This document shows positions 1-5,886 of a stretch of DNA of 6,041 bases, one piece after another. The stretch is from NCBI GenBank assembly GCA_009700405.1, contig WLMD01000102.1, forward strand, positions 1 through 6,041. Reading direction: 5' to 3'. The notes beneath the pieces were generated by a model. The model did not search any database, was not told where the DNA came from, and worked only from the letters and a program-made list of their open reading frames with translations. The stretch comes from Actinomycetota bacterium (lineage in GTDB: Bacteria; Actinomycetota; Actinomycetes; Nanopelagicales; Nanopelagicaceae). Within the stretch, counting starts at the first letter, position 1. Each line of letters starts with the position of its first letter. The translations under genes and the position numbers were made by a program.

Positions 1-111
1 CATTTGTTCTCACCCAAACGCCGTGATGATGTCATCGATAAATTGCAAGCAGCGGCGGATCGAAATATCAAGCGCTACAACTTGATGCCAGAAGAGGCAG
101 GTGAGCTCTAA
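1..111 (+). CDS. C-terminal fragment, probable 2-oxoacid:ferredoxin oxidoreductase beta (ThDP) subunit
   Basis: An open frame runs from the first base of the window to a TAA at 109-111 and encodes the last 36 residues of a protein whose start is upstream. The tail begins HLFSPKRRDDVIDKLQAA and ends EEAGEL. A charged amphipathic helix followed by a short polar end resembles the C-terminus of PorB/KorB-type subunits of pyruvate or 2-oxoglutarate:ferredoxin oxidoreductase, which bind thiamine diphosphate and an iron-sulfur cluster. No catalytic motif falls inside the window, so the assignment rests on this resemblance and on the downstream gene, whose family is often encoded beside such oxidoreductases. 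The stop codon overlaps the next ATG by one base (TAATG), so the two genes are almost certainly co-transcribed and translationally coupled. That the frame is coding is fairly sure; the product name is an inference. Confidence 0.5.
   Translation, partial: HLFSPKRRDDVIDKLQAAADRNIKRYNLMPEEAGEL
99..104 (+). promoter_or_regulatory. Ribosome binding site for the 540-residue flavoprotein gene
   Basis: AGGTGA, complementary to the 16S rRNA 3' end, lies six bases before the ATG at 111 and inside the 3' end of the preceding gene. It supports the ATG at 111 as the true start despite the one-base overlap with the upstream stop. Confidence 0.6.
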
Positions 112-1733
112 TGGAACAACCATTTGCAATCACACTTCAGGTTGAATCTAGCCTTGCCAATCACACAGGGTCTTGGCGCGTAGAACGGCCTCAATATGTA
201 AACCTCATGCCTCCTTGCAACAATGCATGTCCTGCTGGTGAGAATGTGCAGAAATGGTTGTACACCGCAGAAGATGGTTCGTATGAAGAGGCATGGCGTG
301 CTCTCATTGTTGAAAATCCATTCCCTGCAATCATGGGACGCGTTTGCTACCACCCATGCCAAACGGTTTGTTCTCGCGCACAATTGGATGAAGCGGTCGG
401 TATTAATTCAGTAGAGCGATTCCTTGGCGATCTTGCAATCGAAAAGGGTTGGAGTATTCCTGTTACCGCACCATCGACTGGCTTTAAAGTATTGATTATC
501 GGAGCAGGACCAACAGGTTTATCTGCTGCGTATCACCTTCGCCGAATGGGCCATGCAGTAACAATTCGCGATGCTGCCGATCTTGCTGGCGGAATGATGC
601 GATTTGGTATTCCTAAATATCGCTTACCTCGCAATATTCTCAATGCCGAAATCGCTCGCATAGAGGATATGGGTGTTCGTTTTCAGATGAATCATCGTGT
701 AGATAATGTGCAAGACGCCATTGACGATGGATTTGATGCTGTCTTCTTGGCTGTAGGTGCACAGATAGGAAAGCGTGCCTATATTCCTGCAGGCGAAGCC
801 GCTCGCATTCTCGACGCGGTAAATGTTTTGCACGATGTCGCAGATGGCGAGGCGCCACTTCTTGGTCGTCGCGTCGTTGTCTATGGTGGCGGAAATACTG
901 CGATAGATGTTGCTCGCACAGCAAAGCGACTTGGCGCTGACGAAGCAATGATTGTCTACCGACGCACTCGTGAAAAAGCACCCGCTAATGACACCGAAAT
1001 TCAGGAGGCCATTGAAGAAGGCGTCTTGATGAAGTGGCTCTCCACTGTAAAACATGCCGATGCAGGTGTATTGAAAATTGAACGCATGGAATTAGATGAC
1101 AAAGGCTTTCCACAGCCAACGGGAGAATTTGAAGAGTTAGAGGCGGATTCATTGGTCTTGGCACTTGGGCAAGAAGTGGATCTATCGCTCATTAATAACT
1201 TGCCCGATGTTGAGGTGCGAGAAGGCGCTGTCCATGTGGATTCCAACATGATGACAGGTCGCGCAGGAATATTTGCTGGTGGCGACATGGTGCCAGCCGA
1301 ACGTACGGTCACAACAGGTGTTGGTCATGGAAAGAAAGCTGCGCGCAATATCGATGCATGGCTTCGCAAAGAGAAATTTGAAAAAGAGCCAATTCCAAAA
1401 GTTGTTGAATACTCAGACCTCAATCCTTGGTACTACTCGGATGCACCACACGCAGTGCGCCCACGCCTTGAAGGTGCACGTCGTGCCTCCAACTTCGACG
1501 AGGTTGTCCAAGGTCTTGATGAGTCCACCGCACTATACGAAGCGCGTCGTTGCATGTCGTGTGGCAATTGCTTTGAGTGCGATAACTGCTTTGGAGTCTG
1601 CCCAGATAACGCGGTAATCAAATTAGGGCCAGGCAAGGGTTTTGAATTCAATTTAGATTATTGCAAAGGTTGCGGAATTTGCGTCACAGAATGTCCTTCA
1701 GGTTCCATCATTATGATCCCAGAAAAGAGCTAA
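111..1733 (+). CDS. GltD/KorC-like FAD- and NAD(P)-binding iron-sulfur oxidoreductase with C-terminal ferredoxin domain
   Basis: This 540-residue cytoplasmic protein probably moves electrons between a ferredoxin-type partner and NAD(P). Residues 30-110 form the N-terminal cluster-binding domain seen in glutamate synthase small subunit (GltD) and dihydropyrimidine dehydrogenase, with C36 and C40 (PPCNNACPAG) and C79, C83 and C87 (GRVCYHPCQTVC). An FAD Rossmann motif GAGPTG is at 131-136 and a second dinucleotide motif GGGNTA at 259-264, followed by YRRTREKAPA (283-292), typical of the NAD(P)H site. IFAGGDMV (387-394) closes the flavin domain. Residues 481-528 add a two-cluster ferredoxin domain: C487, C490, C493, C497P and C518, C521, C524, C528P. 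GltD itself lacks this C-terminal domain and no large glutamate synthase subunit is visible, so GltD is a poor name. KorC-type subunits of 2-oxoacid:NADP oxidoreductases fit better. The length is normal for the family and no key residue is missing. The start is supported by AGGTGA at 99-104. Confidence 0.85.
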   Translation: MEQPFAITLQVESSLANHTGSWRVERPQYVNLMPPCNNACPAGENVQKWLYTAEDGSYEEAWRALIVENPFPAIMGRVCYHPCQTVCSRAQLDEAVGINSVERFLGDLAIEKGWSIPVTAPSTGFKVLIIGAGPTGLSAAYHLRRMGHAVTIRDAADLAGGMMRFGIPKYRLPRNILNAEIARIEDMGVRFQMNHRVDNVQDAIDDGFDAVFLAVGAQIGKRAYIPAGEAARILDAVNVLHDVADGEAPLLGRRVVVYGGGNTAIDVARTAKRLGADEAMIVYRRTREKAPANDTEIQEAIEEGVLMKWLSTVKHADAGVLKIERMELDDKGFPQPTGEFEELEADSLVLALGQEVDLSLINNLPDVEVREGAVHVDSNMMTGRAGIFAGGDMVPAERTVTTGVGHGKKAARNIDAWLRKEKFEKEPIPKVVEYSDLNPWYYSDAPHAVRPRLEGARRASNFDEVVQGLDESTALYEARRCMSCGNCFECDNCFGVCPDNAVIKLGPGKGFEFNLDYCKGCGICVTECPSGSIIMIPEKS

Positions 1734-1737
1734 CACC

Positions 1738-2058
1738 ATGATCATTTGCGTACCAGTTACCCCATCAGGCACCGTAGATCCAAGTTGGGGACGAGCCGAC
1801 AGAATCGCCGTTACAGAAGTTGTTGACGGGGCGATAATCAATTGGAATGAACATGACACGTTTTGGAATACGCGCCATGATGACGGTTCTCATGGCTCCC
1901 ACCATGCGCGAATAGCGAAATTCCTCATTGAGAATAAAGTTGAAGAAGTTGTTGCCAATCACATGGGCGAAGGCATGGTCCGGATGATGGAAACAATGAA
2001 GATCCCTACCCACTTAGGGGCAGAAGGAGAAGCGAAAGCTGCTGTTCTATCTCTTTAG
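1738..2058 (+). CDS. NifX/NifB-C-terminal-like protein (dinitrogenase FeMo-cofactor biosynthesis family)
   Basis: This complete 106-residue protein has the small alpha/beta fold of the NifX/NafY/NifB-C-terminal family. It opens with the strand MIICVPVTPSG, followed by VDPSWGRADRIAV (13-25, the usual 'GRAxxFxI' region). ANHMGEGM (73-80) sits where family members have a glycine-rich turn, and a helix follows. In nitrogen fixers such domains carry iron-sulfur or FeMo-cofactor precursors; in other organisms their role is mostly unknown. A histidine- and acid-rich stretch HDDGSHGSHH (47-56) could bind metal, which is an inference. The gene starts four bases after the flavoprotein stop, with only a weak AAGAG (1725-1729) upstream, so translation is probably coupled. 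Its neighbour has many iron-sulfur cysteines, so cluster delivery or redox tuning for that enzyme is a reasonable but untested role. Its TAG stop overlaps the stop of the convergent hydrolase gene. Confidence 0.8.
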   Translation: MIICVPVTPSGTVDPSWGRADRIAVTEVVDGAIINWNEHDTFWNTRHDDGSHGSHHARIAKFLIENKVEEVVANHMGEGMVRMMETMKIPTHLGAEGEAKAAVLSL

Positions 2059-3716
2059 CGCTTAGGTGTTCGGGAGTACTGCACGCCATCGCGATAGACA
2101 GATATAACGCAACCGTTTACTACAGGGCCAGCAACAAGTAGTTCGGGTAACCCTTTTTCTTCGCCAATGCGCCAACTATTTTCATCGATAGAAACAAGTT
2201 TGAGGTCAAACTGCGGAGCCTCTACCCCTCCAGGGGCAATAAGAAATAGTTCGTTTTCTCTTTCAATAATTCTAAAATTGTTAAACCACGGTGAATAATT
2301 TCTGTAATGGCCGACAAGCGGGTGCAGAAGAGTTTTTTTCGCTGAAACTTTAGTTGGATCAGAGTAATAGACATCAGGGCCACATACCCAACTCGCACCT
2401 CGAGCATCCTTCACGAAATCCCAACGAAATATTTCTAGCGCTGGGATATCGCAGACGTATCGACCAGTCCACGTTGGCTCCAAAGTTCCGCTCGCCGTTC
2501 CGGTAGAAACATTGATGCCAGATTCTTTATTGTGGGAAATCGTGATCTTGCCAGATGAACTTGTGAATTCTCCAAACATCTCTGGGGTTGGGATCAAAGA
2601 TGAAATTCCATTTTCGATGCAAAGCTCTGCCGGAGGAAGAGCAACAAAACCTTTTGAACCCGGTATAAATAATTGATGTGCGGCTCGTGCAATCACATGC
2701 GCTGCAGGGTAGTCGCCATTTGCATTTGTTAGTACCGTGATTCCAAAATTCGATTCTGTATCAACGAGAGCAAATGATGAATACCCGACCATTCCGCCGC
2801 CATGCGATAAGCAGCGCTTTCCATTAACTAATTCAGTATTAATTCCTAGGCCATAGAAATTTTCTGTAATTGTGTATCCCCCACGAATTTCAATCATGCC
2901 CTCACCATCAGGCGCATGAGGTGTGGTCATATCCATGAAATTTTTAAGAGGTAGAAGTTCACTTCCGCCAACAGTGCCTTTATTGAGCAAAAAGAGCAGG
3001 AATTGCGCCATATCTGTGGATGTAGATGCGACGCATCCATCTGCCGGGAATACCTCAAACCACGTTGCTCGCGATTGTGGTTGCCCTGGTCGCCACGGTA
3101 CGTCTTCGCGCATCGGCCAATATCCGACCGCTAGCGATTCACGATTTTCGTGCAAGATCGCTCCCAAAGAATTACGCATATGGAGAGGCTCGAATACGCG
3201 CAGACGAATTTGTTCGGCTAAAGGTGTACCAGCCAACTCCTCAATCGCTAAACCCAAAAGCATGAAACCAACGTTGGAGTAATGAAAGTGTTTTTCTGGG
3301 TTTTCGACTCGAGGGGAATCTCTGAGAGCCCAAATTTGGGCAAAGTCATCAGGTATCCCATCTCCCCCTAATATCAAACCAGCGGTATGAGATAAAAGAT
3401 TTTTGATAGTTACTTCAGACGAGTTCCCCGAAATCTTGACCCATGGCAATATTTCAGAGATTTGTTGTTCTAAAGTTATTCGTCCTTCGTGCACTAACTG
3501 ATTAACGATGATTCCTATAAAGGTCTTGCTAATTGAGCCAACCTGGAATAAATGATCCGTCCGCATTGGGATAGCTCTTTCGATGTCCGCAAACCCAAAT
3601 GCAAATTCACTAATGATTTTATTCTGGTCAGTAATGACAACTGTGCCACCTGGCAGCGGCCAATGCTTCATCAGGTCATCAATAAAACTCTTTAATTGAT
3701 CAACCTGGCTTTTCAT
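2055..3716 (-). CDS. Serine hydrolase, beta-lactamase/D-aminopeptidase (S12) family, cytoplasmic
   Basis: This 553-residue protein has the penicillin-binding/class C beta-lactamase fold. The nucleophile motif is S61-I-S-K64 (within FQVGSISKTF), the second motif Y146-S-N148 (HYSNVGFMLLG), and the third is H305-G-G-G (LSHGGGMVGY) in place of K-T-G, as is common in S12 esterases and peptidases. Residues 1-350 are catalytic. Residues 360-553 form a beta-rich C-terminal extension with a GHYRNYSPWF segment (469-478), like the accessory barrels of D-aminopeptidase-type members. There is no signal peptide or membrane segment, so it probably acts in the cytoplasm and is unlikely to be a secreted beta-lactamase or cell-wall enzyme. 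It is the last gene of the peptide-uptake operon. Its ATG overlaps the peptidase TAA by one base and has no clear ribosome site, suggesting coupled translation. Substrate is unknown: peptides with D-residues, amides or esters are all possible. Hand-counted G+C is about 45%, slightly below its neighbour. Confidence 0.82.
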   Translation of the reverse strand: MKSQVDQLKSFIDDLMKHWPLPGGTVVITDQNKIISEFAFGFADIERAIPMRTDHLFQVGSISKTFIGIIVNQLVHEGRITLEQQISEILPWVKISGNSSEVTIKNLLSHTAGLILGGDGIPDDFAQIWALRDSPRVENPEKHFHYSNVGFMLLGLAIEELAGTPLAEQIRLRVFEPLHMRNSLGAILHENRESLAVGYWPMREDVPWRPGQPQSRATWFEVFPADGCVASTSTDMAQFLLFLLNKGTVGGSELLPLKNFMDMTTPHAPDGEGMIEIRGGYTITENFYGLGINTELVNGKRCLSHGGGMVGYSSFALVDTESNFGITVLTNANGDYPAAHVIARAAHQLFIPGSKGFVALPPAELCIENGISSLIPTPEMFGEFTSSSGKITISHNKESGINVSTGTASGTLEPTWTGRYVCDIPALEIFRWDFVKDARGASWVCGPDVYYSDPTKVSAKKTLLHPLVGHYRNYSPWFNNFRIIERENELFLIAPGGVEAPQFDLKLVSIDENSWRIGEEKGLPELLVAGPVVNGCVISVYRDGVQYSRTPKR

Positions 3717-4873
3717 TAGCGTAAGAAATTAACAATCGTGGACTTGAGCAAATCAACGGTCTGGACAACTTCAGGGATATCAGCCCACTCATATGGTGAG
3801 TGAAGATTGCCGCCAAGTGGTCCAATCAAGATTGTAGGAATTCCAGCAGATTGCAATAGAGCTGCGTCCGTCCATGCATTGAGCCCTTGTTGGTCAGCTG
3901 GTTTTCCTAATACTTCACGCGAGGCGCTATCAAAGGCTGCGAGCAAGTCATCTAGGCCTGCGCCAACAAATGGATCGCGATCTACTTTGACATCTATTTC
4001 AGCTTTAAAATCAGGGAACTCCTTGCGAATTTCCACAAAAATCGCTTCGATTTCAGAAACTCTGTTGGCAAGTGTTTCTCCTGGCTGCGTTCCGATTTCA
4101 ATTCCAAGAACTACTTGGCTTGGGTAGGTTGCATAATCGGTTCCACCGTGAATAGTGCCAGTATGAAAAACAGTTCGGCCATTAAGCGGATCTGGATTGT
4201 TTTTCCATTCGCGTTCATCAAGTTGATGCAGGGCTCTAATTACTTCAGCCATGTGCACAATCGCATCAATTCCTTCATCGGGAGTAGACCCGTGTGAAGC
4301 TTTTCCAAAGACGGTGATATCAATCCAACCAAATCCTTGATGCTCGGTAACAACAATTGGCAGCGCTGCTGGTTCGATAACAATCGCTGCATCAATGGAG
4401 TGATTCTTTACTAGGTGCTCGGTGCCTATAGACGTTCCTTCTTCGTCAATCACGCAAGCAAGTAATACATCTCCTTTTAGGGGGACTTTGTCTCTCACAA
4501 GATCGCGCAACGCCAACATCGCGGCGGCACAACTAGCTTTGTCATCCACTACACCTAGGCCGTACATGCGATCGCCGTCAACCCAAGGATTCAAAGCACG
4601 GTCAGCCCAGTTTGCATATCCGACAGTGTCGCTATGCGCGTTGATGCATAGTGTTGGTCCAGGTTGCGAACCGCGTAGTCGCGCCAACATATTGGGGCGA
4701 CCCGGAGTTACATCATCAAGTAACACTTCTAGTCCTGCGGCTTCTAGCCATGTAGCCATGAATTGAGCAACGTTGCGCTCTCCTGACCCATCCGGAATTA
4801 GCCACGGGGTCACAGATTCGATACGTACTAATTGGTCCAGTAGAGAGACGACCTCTTCGCGACTAGTTGTCAT
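3716..4873 (-). CDS. M20-family metallopeptidase (ArgE/DapE/CPG2-like)
   Basis: A 385-residue zinc-type amidohydrolase or peptidase, complete and of usual family length. Predicted active-site residues, by family alignment from memory, are H80 and D82 (NAHSDTVG), bridging D110 (YGLGVVDDKAS), general base E144 and metal ligand E145 (VIDEEGTS), E167 (IVIEPAALP) and H358 (GNLHSPYEW). H194 in KASHGSTPDEG marks the dimerisation (lid) domain, roughly residues 178-300. No signal peptide is seen, so it is cytoplasmic. The family includes acetylornithine deacetylase, succinyl-diaminopimelate desuccinylase and various di- or carboxypeptidases. The position behind peptide-transporter ATPases favours cleavage of imported peptides or N-acyl amino acids over arginine or lysine biosynthesis. 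Its ATG overlaps the upstream TGA (ATGA) and is preceded by a strong ribosome site at 4881-4887. The exact substrate cannot be read from sequence. Confidence 0.88.
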   Translation of the reverse strand: MTTSREEVVSLLDQLVRIESVTPWLIPDGSGERNVAQFMATWLEAAGLEVLLDDVTPGRPNMLARLRGSQPGPTLCINAHSDTVGYANWADRALNPWVDGDRMYGLGVVDDKASCAAAMLALRDLVRDKVPLKGDVLLACVIDEEGTSIGTEHLVKNHSIDAAIVIEPAALPIVVTEHQGFGWIDITVFGKASHGSTPDEGIDAIVHMAEVIRALHQLDEREWKNNPDPLNGRTVFHTGTIHGGTDYATYPSQVVLGIEIGTQPGETLANRVSEIEAIFVEIRKEFPDFKAEIDVKVDRDPFVGAGLDDLLAAFDSASREVLGKPADQQGLNAWTDAALLQSAGIPTILIGPLGGNLHSPYEWADIPEVVQTVDLLKSTIVNFLR

Positions 4874-5886
4874 TGTGTATCTCCTTTGGATGGATCAGAA
4901 AAGAAGCATGCCACAAGGTGTGACTCTGATTTTGCCGAAATTTGTAAGAGAGGGTCTTCGTTAAGGCATTTTTCTGGCTCGCCGAGTTCGCGAAAAAGCG
5001 GACAGCGGGGATGGAAACGGCAACCAGATGGAATTGAGGAAGGACTTGGAATTTCACCTGAAAGAATTGTTCGACTAGCGCCTTCAATCGCTTCAGGAAC
5101 CGGAATCACCGAAACCAAAGCTTTTGTATATGGGTGCATCGGATTCTCAATCAGGTCGACTGCGGATGCTTCTTCAACGATGCGCCCTAAGTAGATGACA
5201 GCGATGCGATCTGCAAACATCCATGCCAGAGAAAGATCATGGGTAATGAATAAATAGGAAACACCTAATTGGTCACGCAAATCAGCCATTACACGCAAGA
5301 TTCCCGCGCGAAGTGAAACATCCAACATCGATACCGGCTCATCAGCAATGATGAGAGAAGGCTTCAAAATAATCGCACTCGCGATTGCAACTCTTTGGCG
5401 CTGCCCGCCCGAAAGTTGATGAGTAAAGCGATCGCCGATATCTGCAGCGGGACGCAATCCAGCTTGCGCAAGGGCGGCTAGAGCTAAAACTCTTCGCTGC
5501 TCTTGGTTCTCGCCAATGCCGTGAATTTCAAGAGGCTCCATGACAGTTTCGATAACTCTTTGTCGCGGGTCCAATGATTCAAATGGATCTTGAAAAATCA
5601 TTTGAAAATTCCGGCGCATTGCTCGTAGTTCGCTACCTTGCAATGGCACCAAATCCACGCCATCAAGGAGAATTTTTCCGGATGTAGGTTCAAGAAGACG
5701 CATCACTGCATTAGCGATAGAAGTTTTGCCACTTCCTGACTCACCTACAAGTGCCAGGGTTTCTCCTGGGTGCAGCTGCAAACTGACTCCATCAACTGCG
5801 CGCGCAATCTTGTTCTTCCCAGCTGAACCGCTGAGTTGGTATGAGACATGCAAATCTTCAATCGATAATGAAAACTTTTCGCTCAT
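4870..5886 (-). CDS. Peptide ABC transporter ATP-binding protein, DppF/OppF type
   Basis: A 338-residue ATPase of the dipeptide/oligopeptide (nickel) importer family, acting on the cytoplasmic face of the membrane. Motifs are Walker A GESGSGKTS (48-56), Q-loop Q99 (MIFQDPFESLDPR), signature LSGGQRQR (158-165), Walker B with DEP (LIIADEP, 177-184) and switch H216 (FITHDLSL). The C-terminal oligopeptide-transporter extension includes HPYTKAL (251-257) and four cysteines, C289, C295, C307 and C327, beginning SGCRFHPRC. I place the start at 5886, not at the in-frame ATG at 5922. The 5886 ATG overlaps the preceding gene's TGA (ATGA), is preceded by AGGTG at 5891-5895, and gives the usual N-terminus MSEKFSLSIEDLHVSY; the 5922 ATG has no ribosome site and would overlap the upstream gene by 40 bases. 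Its partners are the adjoining DppD-type ATPase and permeases beyond the window. Whether the substrate is dipeptide, oligopeptide or another solute is not decided by sequence. Confidence 0.93.
   Translation of the reverse strand: MSEKFSLSIEDLHVSYQLSGSAGKNKIARAVDGVSLQLHPGETLALVGESGSGKTSIANAVMRLLEPTSGKILLDGVDLVPLQGSELRAMRRNFQMIFQDPFESLDPRQRVIETVMEPLEIHGIGENQEQRRVLALAALAQAGLRPAADIGDRFTHQLSGGQRQRVAIASAIILKPSLIIADEPVSMLDVSLRAGILRVMADLRDQLGVSYLFITHDLSLAWMFADRIAVIYLGRIVEEASAVDLIENPMHPYTKALVSVIPVPEAIEGASRTILSGEIPSPSSIPSGCRFHPRCPLFRELGEPEKCLNEDPLLQISAKSESHLVACFFSDPSKGDTQ
4881..4887 (-). promoter_or_regulatory. Strong ribosome binding site for the M20 peptidase gene
   Basis: On the minus strand AAAGGAG lies seven bases before the ATG at 4873, within the last codons of the DppF-type gene. 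It is the best Shine-Dalgarno match in the window, so the peptidase can probably be translated well by independent initiation as well as by coupling through the ATGA overlap. Confidence 0.75.

Noticed and set aside
624..1055. Minus-strand open frame of 143 codons inside the flavoprotein gene (and another at 640-981)
   Set aside because: The plus-strand frame has clear FAD/NAD(P) motifs throughout; the antisense frames show no recognisable motif or domain-like composition.
111..1733. Flavoprotein as the glutamate synthase small subunit GltD
   Set aside because: It has an added C-terminal two-cluster ferredoxin domain and no large glutamate synthase subunit beside it.
2031..2040. AGCGAAAGCT, a GAAA-loop hairpin near the end of the NifX-like gene
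   Set aside because: The stem is only three base pairs and no T-run follows; it encodes ordinary residues of the protein.
2088..2095. Palindrome ATCGCGAT as a possible operator or methylation site
   Set aside because: An isolated 8-base palindrome inside a coding region, with no second copy noticed nearby and no promoter context; expected by chance.
2145..2158. GGGTAACCC followed by five T on the + strand, 87 bases past the NifX-like gene stop, as an intrinsic terminator
   Set aside because: The stem can form only three base pairs around a three-base loop, too weak for a terminator, and it lies inside the serine hydrolase coding region.
2923..3282. Plus-strand open frame of 119 codons opposite the serine hydrolase
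   Set aside because: It lies antisense to the Y-S-N region of a well-supported enzyme, shows no domain features and falls in a local G+C-rich patch that lengthens shadow frames.
2055..3716. Serine hydrolase gene as recently transferred DNA because of lower G+C
   Set aside because: Hand counts give about 45% versus about 49% in the adjacent peptidase gene, too small a difference; the gene is fused into the operon by a start/stop overlap and no mobile-element sequence flanks it.
2055..3716. Serine hydrolase as an antibiotic-resistance beta-lactamase
   Set aside because: It has no signal peptide, carries H-G-G in place of K-T-G, has a long C-terminal extension and sits in a peptide-uptake operon; a peptidase or esterase role fits better.
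4422..4766. Plus-strand open frame of 114 codons opposite the M20 peptidase
   Set aside because: Serine- and proline-rich shadow of the metal-ligand region of the peptidase; no independent evidence of coding.
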